Assembly (NCBI GenBank): GCA_950022655.1
Contig: OX465580.1
Coordinates: 99,962,797-100,026,796 of the forward strand
Source of the DNA: Alentia gelatinosa
Taxonomy: Eukaryota > Annelida > Polychaeta > Phyllodocida > Polynoidae
Reading direction: 5' to 3'
Length of the DNA stretch: 64,000 nt
A program made the translations under genes and the position numbers. The number at the start of each line of letters is the position of its first letter. Positions within the stretch are counted from its first letter, which is position 1. The notes under the pieces were generated by a model that searched no databases, was not told the origin of the DNA, and saw only the letters and a list, made by a program, of their open reading frames with translations. Shown in pieces: positions 49,289-60,999 of this stretch.

Positions 49289-49459
49289 TTATATAGACTT
49301 TCTGGTAAAAAGGTATGGTGGTAGTGACTTACACAACGCGGGAGTGGCAGAAAAATTTGAGGGAAATTTATTCAGTCATTCTGGAGATGGTGAACGACTG
49401 TAAACAATTGTGAACAGTGGGTGAGATAAGATACACGCCACCCTGGATTTTCTTTCTTA

Positions 49460-49640
49460 TAGGGGGCGGGGGGGGGGGGGCGAGAGGTAAAAACTGTAGA
49501 GTCATGTCGGCGAGGAGGCCGCAGTGACGTCACGAAGCTCTCCTGAGGCGTAAGATGGGGCGAGAGTCTGGAGAAAAAGCCACCAGGTGGCGACTCAGTG
49601 GACACCTCCCACGTGCCTGCCATTACCACTCACACATTCG
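49460..49640. promoter_or_regulatory. GC-rich segment with poly-G and a strong CTCF-like motif
   Basis: A poly-G run (about 49462-49480) precedes a CpG-richer stretch. Bases 49580-49593 read CCACCAGGTGGCGA, matching the conserved CTCF core at 13 of 14 positions by my reading. Insulator function is inference. Confidence 0.35.
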
Positions 49641-49980
49641 TCACAATGTTTAGGCGAGCTTGCTGCTTGCTGCCGCTGTCGGTAGACAAAGGATAGACCT
49701 TTCTCAACTTTACATCTCTCACCAGAAATCTGGAGAGAAATGTTCAAAGCGTACTTTATCTGATAACATCATTTGTGTCTGTCGGAAGTCTGAACACGGA
49801 CTTGAAACCTTCTTTGTGCGAGTTGTTATTGTTATTTGTTTTCCTGTGCTACCTGACCCCTGAAAGATGTGTCTTCTTGAGTATGTCTTTCTTGATACAT
49901 ACTAAGCCGCCTTTATCAGTTTCTATCGAGGTACACGTATGTAATATGAATCTGCGTTTGACTTTGATGCAAACAATTTT

Positions 49981-50050
49981 TATGACATTCTATTGTTTCT
50001 TTTTGTCCAAATTTGTATGACATTCTATTGTTTCTTTTTGTCCAAATTCG
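49981..50050. repeat. Two-copy 35-bp tandem repeat
   Basis: Two adjacent 35-bp units starting TATGACATTCTATTGTTTC differ at one base near the end. Confidence 0.95.
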
Positions 50051-50129
50051 TATCTTTATATAAGATAAGCATTTTAGGTTGTAGCTACCGCCAAAGTAAC
50101 ATCGTATCTATGATATGAGGATAGCAAGC

Positions 50130-50215
50130 AAAGAAGTACGTCTGGGCTTCAACCCAGGGCCCCGAGATCTATATGTGAGGACTCTGTCCAGGCTAGCGCC
50201 AATGAACGAAGACAG
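50130..50215 (-). repeat. Candidate tRNA-derived SINE head
   Basis: On the minus strand, TGGCGCTAGCCTGG resembles a pol III A box with one inserted base. About 32 nt downstream, GGTTGAAGCCC matches the B box at 10 of 11 positions. CTGGG and CCCAG around it form a T-stem-like hairpin with a 6-nt loop. The 3' body and any tail could not be delimited, and no intact acceptor stem is seen, so this is not a functional tRNA gene. Confidence 0.42.
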
Positions 50216-51814
50216 AGTGGGGGGATTGACAGGTGTAATGATAAGAGAATGACAATTGAAAAGATCAGAGAAACAAACAGAAAGTAGCAACCAAAGGAGA
50301 CAGATATAGAGATCGCACCCACAGAGTAAACCTACCAATGTGTAGAAGGCGTGTGTGAGTGCAACTGAAGTTGGCATAGTTACGTCTGCTACTCCGTCCC
50401 CTGATCGGTCTTTATAAAGAAGTCGGACAAAGTGTCTAACGAAGCCCCTCACAGGACTGCCGACTTGGGCGGGCTCCCTGGTTCTGATTCCCAAAGGTAG
50501 CAATGGCTCGTTTACTTGCACTTCACAGATTGCCACACACACACGGGCCTTGATGAGACGTGCAGCTGACCCCGGTTCCAGAAAGAAATTCTGCTGGAGA
50601 AGCGAGCGATTATTGAATTAACATTGTCATTTCGAAGACCTCAGTGAATGATATCTTATCGTTATTGATCAGACGGATATATTACGGGCACTCCCCATCA
50701 AAGTGCCTTCGGGGGGACGGAGTAGAACTTTAGGAGGCATGTTTGAGGAACCAGCCCCAGTTCCTGCTCGTGAAACGCACATGAAGGCCATCTCCGCCAG
50801 GTGGCGATCGCACAGCCGTAGAACCTTAGTCCCCTGGATTAAGCAATAACTACTTCGTTGTTCCACTGCTGCAGCCCACCAAGTTCACACTACTAAATGG
50901 TGCGACCGTGGCACATATATTGTGTCATGCGCTGCGCAACAATACAATGGGAGCGATAAAAGAGAGTTTTACAATGGTCGAGTTTCAACAGTGCGATGAA
51001 GTGATATGATAGATCATATGCATGCTCCCGATATGTTATTAGTTTGAATTCTTTAACGTAACCTACTTCTCATGTTTATTGAAGACCAGGTTTTCCAACT
51101 ATATTCCATAGTCATGACAATCGTAACAATTGAATCACAACTGAGAAGTTCGGTTTTCTGATATCGAGAATGCTATGACCCAAAGGTTGAAGTTAATTCC
51201 GTTATTTCATATTCCTATAATCAGCATATTGTGGGGGATGAAATGAAAGGGTTGATAAAGGTAGGTTAATGGCTGATATAGTATGACGGTAACCAAGAAG
51301 GAGGGTGAGTTGTCTGACGCACAACCAACCATGACAGAAACAAGGACATCACCACCTGCAGTGCAATTTTCTCTCCTGCTCACCATCGACCGCCAGTACC
51401 ACCGAACGGCCAAAGTGGCGTGGTTGACCTAAGGATCCAAATGAAAGGTTGTCGTGGCTTTGAAGAACCGCAAGTGGAAGAGATATAATTTCCTGTTCCC
51501 TCCGGAGATACGGATCACACAGAGTAGTGTGTGCGTGGAGAGTGATGCTCATTGCCTTGCCGTTGCTCCGAGCCTGCTCCATTTGCTGCACTAAAGTTGA
51601 CTGGTTCAAAGGCATGGTCCCAAGTGTTTTTTAATGATAGGAAAAGGAAGGTAATTAATACAGAATCACGACCAACAATGCTCCTATTTCTTTCACCAGA
51701 TACAAGGAATGAGATCCGGACTATTTGAAACAGCTGACAAACAGTATACTTCGTATATTGGCGTATATGTATCAGCTTTTCTAGATATAGTTCCTCTGTG
51801 TTCCAGACTGCCTT
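50216..51814. other. No gene recognised
   Basis: A 144-codon minus-strand frame (50108-50542) overlaps the SINE-like head and has no recognisable domain. A CTCF-like core CCGCCAGGTGGCGA lies at 50794-50807. Confidence 0.4.
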
Positions 51815-52103
51815 TTATCTCACCCCAGATATTTTTTCTCCATAGACTTAACATTGGAAACTTGTATCTAACACCCATTAGATATTTAGGAAAAATATCC
51901 AATGGGGGATAATGTCACAAATGTTAGCCCATTAGTCAATATTAAGGGTGAGATAAATTCAGAAACCCATTCAAGTTTAGGGTCAGAGCTCGATCCCATC
52001 TCATTTGAATCACATAGCAATTCACGCGGCTTCGCCTTGTGAATTACAACGTGATTCAAACTCGATGGGATACAAGCTCAGACCCTAAACTTTCATGGGT
52101 TTC
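51815..52103. mobile_element. Two-stem fold-back element, copy 2
   Basis: Begins TTATCTCACCC (51815-51825) with the exact complement at 51946-51956, followed by a long hairpin from GAAACCCA (51962) to TGGGTTTC (52103). The tip has AATTCAC and GTGAATT around GCGGCTTCGCC. Total length is 289 bp versus 286 bp for copy 1. The left domain shares words with copy 1 such as CATAG(A/G)CTTAACATT. The long stems of the two copies are not alignable, yet each is internally complementary. No coding content. Confidence 0.68.
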
Positions 52104-55100
52104 CTCTATAATAACCGTCAGGCAATGATTGAAACAAGTAACAGTAACTCACACTGAGCATTTGGAAAAGGATGTGCGCTAACATGCCCAACCTCTGTCA
52201 ATGCCGTTGCTGTATATATGAAAAGGGACCTATTTAGAATTGACCATTTTGACAAAGGAAGTACACTTCAATCAATAACCTCAGCTTTATAGACTCGTTT
52301 GGTGAATTAACTATTGTGGCTCCCACCTTGACAAACACAGGTGGATGTCGATTAAGACGGCCTTGGACTCCTTATTCTACCCTGCTAACTACACGATGAA
52401 CTTTGAGGTGTTTGTTACACGACTCACAAGGTCCCTTAGACGAACACCGTACATAGTTAGCGTTCGTCCGATGGTTCAAGGATAATTATATTTGACATAA
52501 AAGGAACTCCCCACAGGGATGCCAAGCCACGTATTTGTGGATGTAAATCCTGATGGGGATGCGCCGACCTGTGTCGACGAAGTCAGTGTGGGTGAGCGGC
52601 TGGGGGTGACCTAGAACGACCTTGAACGTTGTTCACGGGGCTTTAATTTCCGCGAAGGACACATTAAGTGCCGTGTGATGAATCGTGCTGCGAATAAGGA
52701 CGAAAGAAACAGCCATGGAGGATGGCTTACCGAAGGAGTAGCACACTCCCACCTGCACCAGTGGAGAGTAACGCATCCACCCACGCTTTACCAGCAGGGG
52801 TGAGTGCCCCCTCCACCTGCACCAACAGAGCTTACCATACACCCCTACCTTTAGACTTGCTCAAGTCTTTGATTATGAACATTCATTAAATGATTAAAGA
52901 AAATCGGAATACAATTCATTATAGTATGTATCCTTCTCTGACTGGCCCATGAATCAAACTAAGAAGGGGTGGAGGGCTAGGATACAGGGACTGAGGCCAG
53001 TCTACCTTACCTGCAACAGGGGTGAACAGCGCGTCCCCTTCGGTACTGGGTACTGAGGGTAGCAATCCGCTCTCCCAACACTTACATATACACATTTACA
53101 AACGGACTGGAGGGCTTGTGTGGGTTTAATCCTTTTCTACCAGACCTGGTAGCAGGTTCAGGTTCTTAAATGCAGTAGGCCTGACAACTGACCACCTTTC
53201 TAGTGCAGGCCTATGTTACAATTGCAGAGAAAATTTATTGTTTCTTCATCATAATTTAAATGGTCTGTCAATGTTTCCATTCAATTATTCATTAATTATC
53301 ACTATAACGGCGTTTCAGAATTTACACAAACCACGGGAGTGCCATGGGGTATTATTTGCGCTAGGCACGGGAGTGCCTTCAGGCATCATTCATAAGGAAA
53401 CGGTTAAGCAATACTTCAGTTCCTAACTCAGTATCGAGAAATACCTTAAAGCCATATCCTACAATAGGCAGTGCTGTCACCTGGTGACTTCGAAATACTG
53501 AGAACTACTAATCCAAACCAGTTCCTTTGACCTATTCTAAATGAAGAAAGTATAACATATGACCGAGTTTGACCTAACCGAATAGGTAAATTGGCCAATT
53601 CACTAATTCATATAAGAAATATACTGAAAATTATAGTTTTTCTCAATTCTGTCAAACACAATGACTGTGATCTATGATTTTAAGTATATAATATCCTATA
53701 TTTACTTTATTCTATGAAAGTTTGAAAAATAAACATCCCCTTAATTGTGCTCCATTCATCACATTCCAGATTTTATGATGGATGTTCCTGAAATTATGTT
53801 ATTGTGTCACCGTGTTGTGATTAACAAAACTAATTATCTGCAGGTATATGTTGAAATTACCCAATGCATTGTGATATAAGAATCTATAAATTAAGATTAG
53901 AACTAGTTTTAAGGCCTCACAATTGTTCTTATCTGTCAAATTGTACAAGCAATAAAGGAAGAAACACCAAAAAAGCTAGTATGGTGACCCCCATTTTTTA
54001 GATTAGCAATGTGTTCTATGACACTTTGAGATCACCATATTCAATGTCCATGAAATTGACATGAGTTTTACTTTTCGAAGTAAATTGTCCGATATGCCTC
54101 CATTTCCTGACCGGATCTTCGAGGAACTTGGTCCATTCTATATTCGCCGAATTGTTTAAGCGTGGATTCGAAGCTAAAGATTATCCATTGAGCAAGTACA
54201 TGGTGAGGATGGGAATCAATGACAACCATGGTTGGAGTGAGATCAGAATTTGAATGTTTTATATAGTATTTACAGATGACAGCAAGCTGAGTGACTCAGT
54301 GATATGTTGTCAGACGGTTTGTAAATAGAATGAAAATACTCGGCAAGGATCTGGATCGTAATTATTTAGTGGGGAAAAAAGAGAAAAGGATGGGCAAAAT
54401 GGTAGAAACGTGGGTGATAATGCGAGGGTATAGAGTCATTGCATAGGACGTCGGATAAGGTCGGGTGACGATCAGCATTGCCTTGGACAACCTTCCAACA
54501 AGGCCCATACTTTGAATGACAAACCCTGTCCCTTCCTTCTTCGTCGGAGATGAAGCCTTTCCCTCGGGTCAGCATTTTAAGAAGTCGTTTCCAGGCGCCT
54601 GTCCGGGAGATGAAGAGAGGAGCTACAATTACTGCCCGCGCCGTACTCGACACATTGTGGAAAACGTTTTCAGTATTCTGGGCCCTCCACTTCAGGCGTC
54701 AGTAGGGTTTGGCAGTGAGGAGGTGAAGTTTGCTTAATCCCGCCATCAGGCAAAAGACAACTACTCCCAGAATGTGAAGGCGATCGAACCCGATTGAATG
54801 ATAGGTGTCGGTCTCAACACCGATAGTCCGCTAAGTTTTCCCATGACTAATTTCTACAAGAGGAATTATCGTGACATTGTATTACTGACATAGACTTTGG
54901 AATCAAATCAATTCTTCTGGTTGAGCAACGATTGAAAGATCCAAAACAAAGCTGAGTTCCGTGTGGGTTTTCACGGTAAACTGAATAATCTCATTGTTAT
55001 CATCTGACTCACAGAATATTTTGTCAAAGAGATTACCTTATAAGTTTAATAGCTATACCCATCAGCAATATGATAGGGTACATATATCCTATATGTAATA

Positions 55101-55536
55101 TCAGTTCGATATCACTTGTCAAGGGAAGGGTATAGTAGTAGAATCGTCCATTGAAATATCAAATAATTTGCTGGGAATAAGAAAGGATTTCTATATTGAG
55201 GTCTAGATGACAGGAATTATAAGACCTATAAATTAACCTGAACATGACCATAGCTTGAGCATGAATATAACATAACAGGAATGTTGTCTGATGTCTACTA
55301 ACCATTTCCAGGCGAGTAGGTTGATAGTTACCAGTAGCTACAGGGGCCAGGTTATATAAGGCATTCATTAAAGTTTCATTTGTCATATGACCTGAAGAAC
55401 TTCTTCATCGTCATACTTTAACTTTTTTTTAAAGCAGTATACAAAATTATCCAATTTCCACACATATCTTTCCAGATTTTACAAAAACTCTTTAGATTTT
55501 CCCTTTATTTATTGAAAAATGCCTGAATATATCATG
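52104..55536. other. No gene recognised
   Basis: Mixed composition. CACGGGAGTGCC is duplicated near 53333-53385 and is itself partly symmetric. No recognisable gene or transposon. Confidence 0.45.
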
Positions 55537-55636
55537 AATGCTTGTAGGCATTCTCGCCCCCCGTGTACATTATGCCTGTTGGCATTTTCGCCCCCCCCCC
55601 CCCCATTTACATAATGCCCACTGGCATTTTCGCCCT
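55537..55636. repeat. Three-copy tandem repeat with variable poly-C
   Basis: A unit containing GGCATT(T/C)TCGCCC and (G/T)TACAT(T/A)ATGCC repeats about three times with C runs of different length, including C14 at 55591-55604. Confidence 0.8.
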
Positions 55637-55639
55637 GAA

Positions 55640-58600
55640 TGGGCTAAGAAGCAAAATAAGAAGCAAAATAGGGTTATGACAGATCGAGGTGGGCGTTTAT
55701 AGGTGGACGCTGGGTGGGAGGGGCGTATGCCAACCACCAGAGACTGTCCGCCCAGCGTGAGTGTGGGTGTTGGTGTATGTGGGGTGGGGGAAGACTGAGG
55801 GGCGTAGTGTGGACATATGATCTATGACATTGTCAGCGCCTGGTCTCCGGTCCCCTACCTCTCCCCACACCGCCATGACAGGCCTGATCATCTTGCCGGT
55901 CAAGTCTGACAGTGATCCATCAACGTGGTGAGAAGCATCACCCAGCGCCAATCCTGCTAACTTCCACCGAGGCAATACAGATACTATCATTTCTGGTTGT
56001 ACCCTACCCCAATATCAGTATCAACCTTATATGTGTCTGATAATGTCTCTTCCCGATGCTACAACTAGCGCCTCAAACTCACCCATATAACATTACAATC
56101 TAGCGTTTCTGAGACTTCTGTGACATTGTAACTTTCCTTTCTGGTACAAAATACCCCGAATCACACCAGCGTTCAATTATAATTATATCACTACCGTATA
56201 CCTTCCGTCCCTAACAGGTTTTCTTTTATTCAGGTAAGTTTGCATACAAGAACATGTCGCGGTCTACCACTGATCGATTAAAACACCTTGATTAATACGA
56301 CGCTTGTAATTACATAAAGTTCCATCTAGTCAAGATCTCTGTGCATGCTCTTAAGGAAATAATATTGGAAAAATGATGAGGCTAACAACTTTCTCCTTTG
56401 AACTATATCAAACACCCAATATCAGTCAGAGAAAGCTCCAAACAGCCATCCATATTCCTTCCTTACTCCCCCATCACATACCCTACTAAGTGGTAAAAGG
56501 CCATCAGTAGTAGCCGACTCCACTGAGCCAGAGACACATTGTTACTTGCCCTGACACCTGCTCCCACTTCCGGCCGGTCAAAGGTCAAGGCCGTCTAGGG
56601 CTGCACCCCACATGCTGTCTTTTCTAGGAAAGCCATGGCTCCATTCTCAAGCCGAGCCACCCTGCACGTCCACCCACACCACCCCTCTTCCAGCGTAATG
56701 TCAGACCCCGGTGTCAGACGCGTATGAATCTCAATTTGCGACAACGTCCTAATACACTAGCCACCAGTTGGGCCCCCAGCCATTCTGTTCTGACCACCGC
56801 AAATCGTTCTCCTCAATCACTGTTTCCTCCCGCCTCAGATGGAAGCTTAGAACCGGCTGAAGAAACGCAAATTAACGGCAAAGGAGAATTCGGTCTTGTT
56901 CAGTTCAACAATCAAAAGATGCCGGTGAGGCTGAGCCTCTGCTGTGGATTAGTATTCAATCAGTAGTTCCACATTAGCTAGAGACGCCTTTAGTGTTAGT
57001 CTTTGTATTTTTCGCGTTCACATTTTACACCTTTGCGGCATTAATCAGCGTGAACTCCTGATTGCTTTAGTAAAATGTCCACTTTGATCTCACAAATTAC
57101 CAACTCCTAACAAGGGCTTCCCTCACTGAAGCTTCTCGCACAATGCGATGCTCATACTGCCTCGGCTTGCCTGAAAGTCTTACAGACACATATTATAATC
57201 TTACCCTTAGGTGTCTCAAATTGACACATTGAGATAATTTCACAATCAAATGATACGCTGCACTGACACTTCAGTCTTCTTGCTAATCTAAGTTCTGCTA
57301 AAACTTACACTTGTACTAGTTTTCCCTTGTGATTGAAAATTTGAATTAATTAGAACCTAAATGGGACGGCATTTTGTAAACCTGTTTTACAAGATTTCCA
57401 TCTGTTTAAATTCGAAGTGTAATTAAAGCAAATCGCCATTGTTTCTGGTGACATATGGATGTATTTATTAAAGACGTGTGCCCAAAACTTCATAAAAGTG
57501 TTCCTATGTACGACTGTTTGTTGCTGTGGCAACTCTAGAATGGCGTGAGCCGTCCCACTATGCATTTCACATGTGTCTACCTCAAGTACAGTTGGCCACC
57601 CGTGGCATGACCCATAATGTGTATATTAGCACCGTGCTAGTCTTATGACAGGTGTCCAGCTCAATGGGTCAACGGAAGGTCAGAAATGATAGAACATGGC
57701 AGCTCCACTGACGGGTCGTTGGCTGAGGGATGGGAATCAATACAGAGGGTAGAACATTGACTGATAGGCGATGCTGTGGGTGACGGGTGGATGGTTATTA
57801 TAGGTGGTAAGTAAGACAAGGACATTGAGAATGATATCATAGTTGATGAGCTATAGGGGTTGTCAATTTTGGCAGAGGTTATGGAAATGATAGTAGTCGA
57901 ACGAGTGGGGCATATTGGATAAAGGTTAGGGGTATATGACATTGAGGTTAGACAGGGAGAGTATTGTATGGGAACGGATACATCAGAAAATGGGGAGAGT
58001 AAGAAATGTCCCAAGAGATGCATTATGGGATGTTGGCAAATATGGATCGAGGTACCCATAATTGAAGGGCGCAGATGGTATTAATAGTTGTGATTATTCT
58101 ATACGGTCTGGATGGCAATGGTATATTTCATATCAGCTATTTTATATCTGAGAGGCCAATCATACCTAAATTATTGAGTTTGCTGGGAATGGATTATAGG
58201 TACTTCAATGGTAACTTCAATGTTACTGTCACAGAAAAGGACTAGGGTACTGATGGCGTATCGTCATCGGCTTATTTGATCGGCAATTCTACTGCGTATC
58301 TTTGAGGTATATATACAGTAAGGTGATTTCCATATATTATCATCTTCGTAGACTTCGGGATGTGTCGATAGTCGTGTTAGTATTTCTTTCATCTACCTGC
58401 TCAATGTTATATCCTTGGGTGTAGAAATCCATATATCATATATAAGATAAAGGAGAATAGTAATAATTCCTTGTGAGTGGCCAACAGAGGCAACAGCATT
58501 ATGAACATGCCAAACCCTGCGCCGTTGGGTCACAAGTATAAATTTGGTGAATAAACTTTAATAACAAATGATATATGCATGAAGTATGAAAAATACAGCG

Positions 58601-59133
58601 TAAGTAACCTCGGTAATATGGCCGCAGAACTGGAGTTATAGGCTTGGCTTCAGGATGGTGGGGAGGGTGGAAGGTGGACGGAATGGCCGGGCACCGGGAT
58701 GGGAAAGTAATAGTACGGGACTGACTGAATTATTAGATTAGCTTGGACATGGACCCATCTCTCCTGTCTGGATATGCTGACAGCTCTGATGCGGTGATGC
58801 TACGATTATTTTCCTGGCCTGAGGGAGAGGCAGGCAGGGAAAGGAAGTTGGGTTGGTATTTGGAGCAGAAGAACCGGACTGCAGGATGAGGGAATGGGAG
58901 AATTGTAAAAGAGATATAGGTTCGGGATGAGATAGGGAAAAGGGAAAAGAGCTTAGTAACTGAATATCATAAACACTAATTACCAAACATTCCCGCAACC
59001 AATCTGAAAAACTAGTAGCTGGACCGGAGGGATAATATTGAAATATTTGTAACAATATATCTAACACTGACTGAAATTGTTGATAGTTGTAAATGAATGA
59101 TATGAGTGTTTGGTGCTCCATCTGCTGTATTGT

Positions 59134-59134
<1 letters not shown>
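55640..59134. other. No gene recognised
   Basis: GC-richer patches at about 55680-55930 and 56560-56720. A minus-strand frame of 132 codons (57661-58059) is Ser/Pro/Ile-rich with no recognisable domain. Nothing else supported. Confidence 0.45.
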
Positions 59135-59200
<66 letters not shown>

Positions 59201-59275
59201 GTGTCTGTATCTCTGTGTCTCTGTGTGTGTGTCTCTCTCTCTTTCTCTCTCTCTCCTTCTCTTTCTTTCCTTCTC
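59135..59275. repeat. (CT)n microsatellite, compound at the right
   Basis: Uninterrupted CT repeat to about 59194, then CT/GT variants to about 59275. Confidence 0.95.
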
Positions 59276-60220
59276 TGAATAATCTACAGGTTAGTATTCC
59301 TATATTTCAAGTCATATGTAGGTCATATAAAACAGCGGATAGTTGATTTTGGAAATGAGCTGCTTAATACATATGAATATTTCCGTTAGACGACAGTGAA
59401 CGTAAATAACTATATTATCGTTTTTTTTTTAGTTTTTTAGTTGTTTTTTTTATTAGGTACGATTCGTAAGTACAGGACCTCGATCTGCCATCATACCCTA
59501 AGTGACAAGTGCGTTCAATTATCTTGTCTAAACAGTTTTTTTATTTCGTCACCAGTTTTATGTATAAGAATGGATGGAGGATCATAGCCTCAAAAACAAC
59601 GAAACAGTAGTGGTATATAGCACAATGAAATACAGAGTAAAACTTAAACCTAAATAAATGATGAAGTGATGAATAATGTCCTTGCAGTGGATTTAGAATA
59701 CTAGTATAGATCCGGAAACACTTGACCAACCAACTAATTAATAATTGACCAGTTAACCAGTCAGTATGTTCTAACTCAGGCATTGATCTTAATCATGGTT
59801 CGTTCATGGGTTTCTCGGTTTACATGGGAGTTGGATATACGCTGGGTAATATAATTCTTTACTTTCTGTTGTGTTCTAATTTGTATTGTCATTCAGTTCT
59901 CTTAGTTTGCACAATCACTGACATAGGTATCTTGTCTTGATACTTCGCTAAGCCATTGGCAGTACAGTTCAAACAAGAAACCATTTGTGTATGTAACCGA
60001 ATGTTACCGATAGTAGAACTAGGTATGTAAGGCCTCACTGATCCTTGCGAAACCTTCCAACTCAGAGACCTCAAACTCCACAAACACTATAAGCATTAAA
60101 TTTTATCAATTCGGAAAATGCTTAGATAATGGTATAATACATATTACATTGGTGAAGGGGTAGGCTTGTCCGTATGCTGCCACCAGTAGGATTAATATTC
60201 CTGTACTAGGCCGAAACATC
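59276..60220. other. No gene recognised; possible LINE tail at 59421-59460
   Basis: T-rich runs at 59421-59451 are followed by TATTAGGTACG, vaguely like the LINE tails elsewhere in the window but without a shared diagnostic word. No other feature. Confidence 0.35.
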
Positions 60221-60224
60221 TATA

Positions 60225-60990
60225 GTTTTTATCATTTTTTGAAAGTTTCCTTTTTTTCTATGCTTCTAACTGAATCAGGCAATTTGTTCCATGCTTTAGC
60301 ACCTCGATAGGTGGGTGACTTTTTAAGAAATTCTGTTTTGGGACGCGGTAACAAGACCATAGTAGTACTCCTCCTGGCTCTAGTCATCACTTCATTTTCA
60401 GTATCAATGATCGCAGGAGGCACAATAGTTCGGTGTATCCCCCGAGTGGAGGTCACTCTGCGTTTGATAAAGGTCAAAAGTAATTCCTCTCTTCGACGCT
60501 TTAACTGCAGCACAGATGAGTGAAGGTGAAGTTCATTGACAGTGTGCAACAGAGGACCCACCCCCAAGCAGATTCTAAGTGCCCTATTTTGAGTACGCTG
60601 CAATTTCTGTAGTTTCTTTTGGGGCCTGCACTCGTGCAGGAATGAGTCATAGTCGAATATTGGAGTGATACTTTGCTTATAAATTCTCAAAGCCATATTC
60701 TTAGTTATCATACTCCTGATTTTGCCTAGAAGAAAAATTTTCCGATTTAACTTTTTTTATGGTTAGCTTTAGGTTTTTTCGAAAGATAGTACATCATCTA
60801 ACACAACGCCAAGGTATGTATATTAGTGTAGATATGAAGGAGAGACGTGGAGGTTGACTTCTCCCTACCGCTATCACGACCACAATGCAGTCACCGTTAT
60901 CCCCTACGGAGAGGGCGAATGAAAAAATTAACAAAATGTATATTAGTGTAGCACTATATCACAGTCATAGTTCCAAGAGTTCAAGCGTCT
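60225..60990 (-). mobile_element. LINE relic, RT C-terminal half, with a later small insertion
   Basis: The minus-strand frame 60711-60232 contains LRIYKQSITPIFDYDSF, LQRTQNRALRICLG, a KRRREELLL block and YRGAKAWNKLPDSV before its stop. Upstream a frameshift in an A-rich run (near 60755) leads into TYLGVVLDDVLSFEK at about 60785-60825. LINE-like sequence then appears to continue beyond a 104-nt insertion (60832-60935). Motif order and wording match the 28.4-kb LINE closely, so it is the same family. RT catalytic motifs are missing and at least one stop is present. Confidence 0.78.
60832..60935 (+). mobile_element. 104-nt A-tailed retroinsert with perfect 16-bp duplications
   Basis: A 104-nt segment ending GAATGAAAAAATTAACAAA is flanked by identical 16-mers ATGTATATTAGTGTAG at 60816-60831 and 60936-60951. 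A perfect direct repeat of this length with an A-rich 3' end is the hallmark of LINE-mediated retroposition of a small RNA or SINE fragment. The insert is GC-richer than its surroundings, and I do not recognise its source RNA. Confidence 0.62.
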
Positions 60991-60999
60991 AGTTACCTA

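Noticed and set aside
50108..50542. 144-codon minus-strand frame as a possible gene
   Set aside because: No recognisable domain, and it overlaps a SINE-like head and ordinary repeat sequence.
57661..58059. 132-codon Ser/Pro/Ile-rich frame
   Set aside because: Composition-driven; no domain, signal peptide or conserved motif that I can recognise.
59093..59346. Ser/Leu-repeat frames
   Set aside because: Translation of the (CT)n microsatellite.
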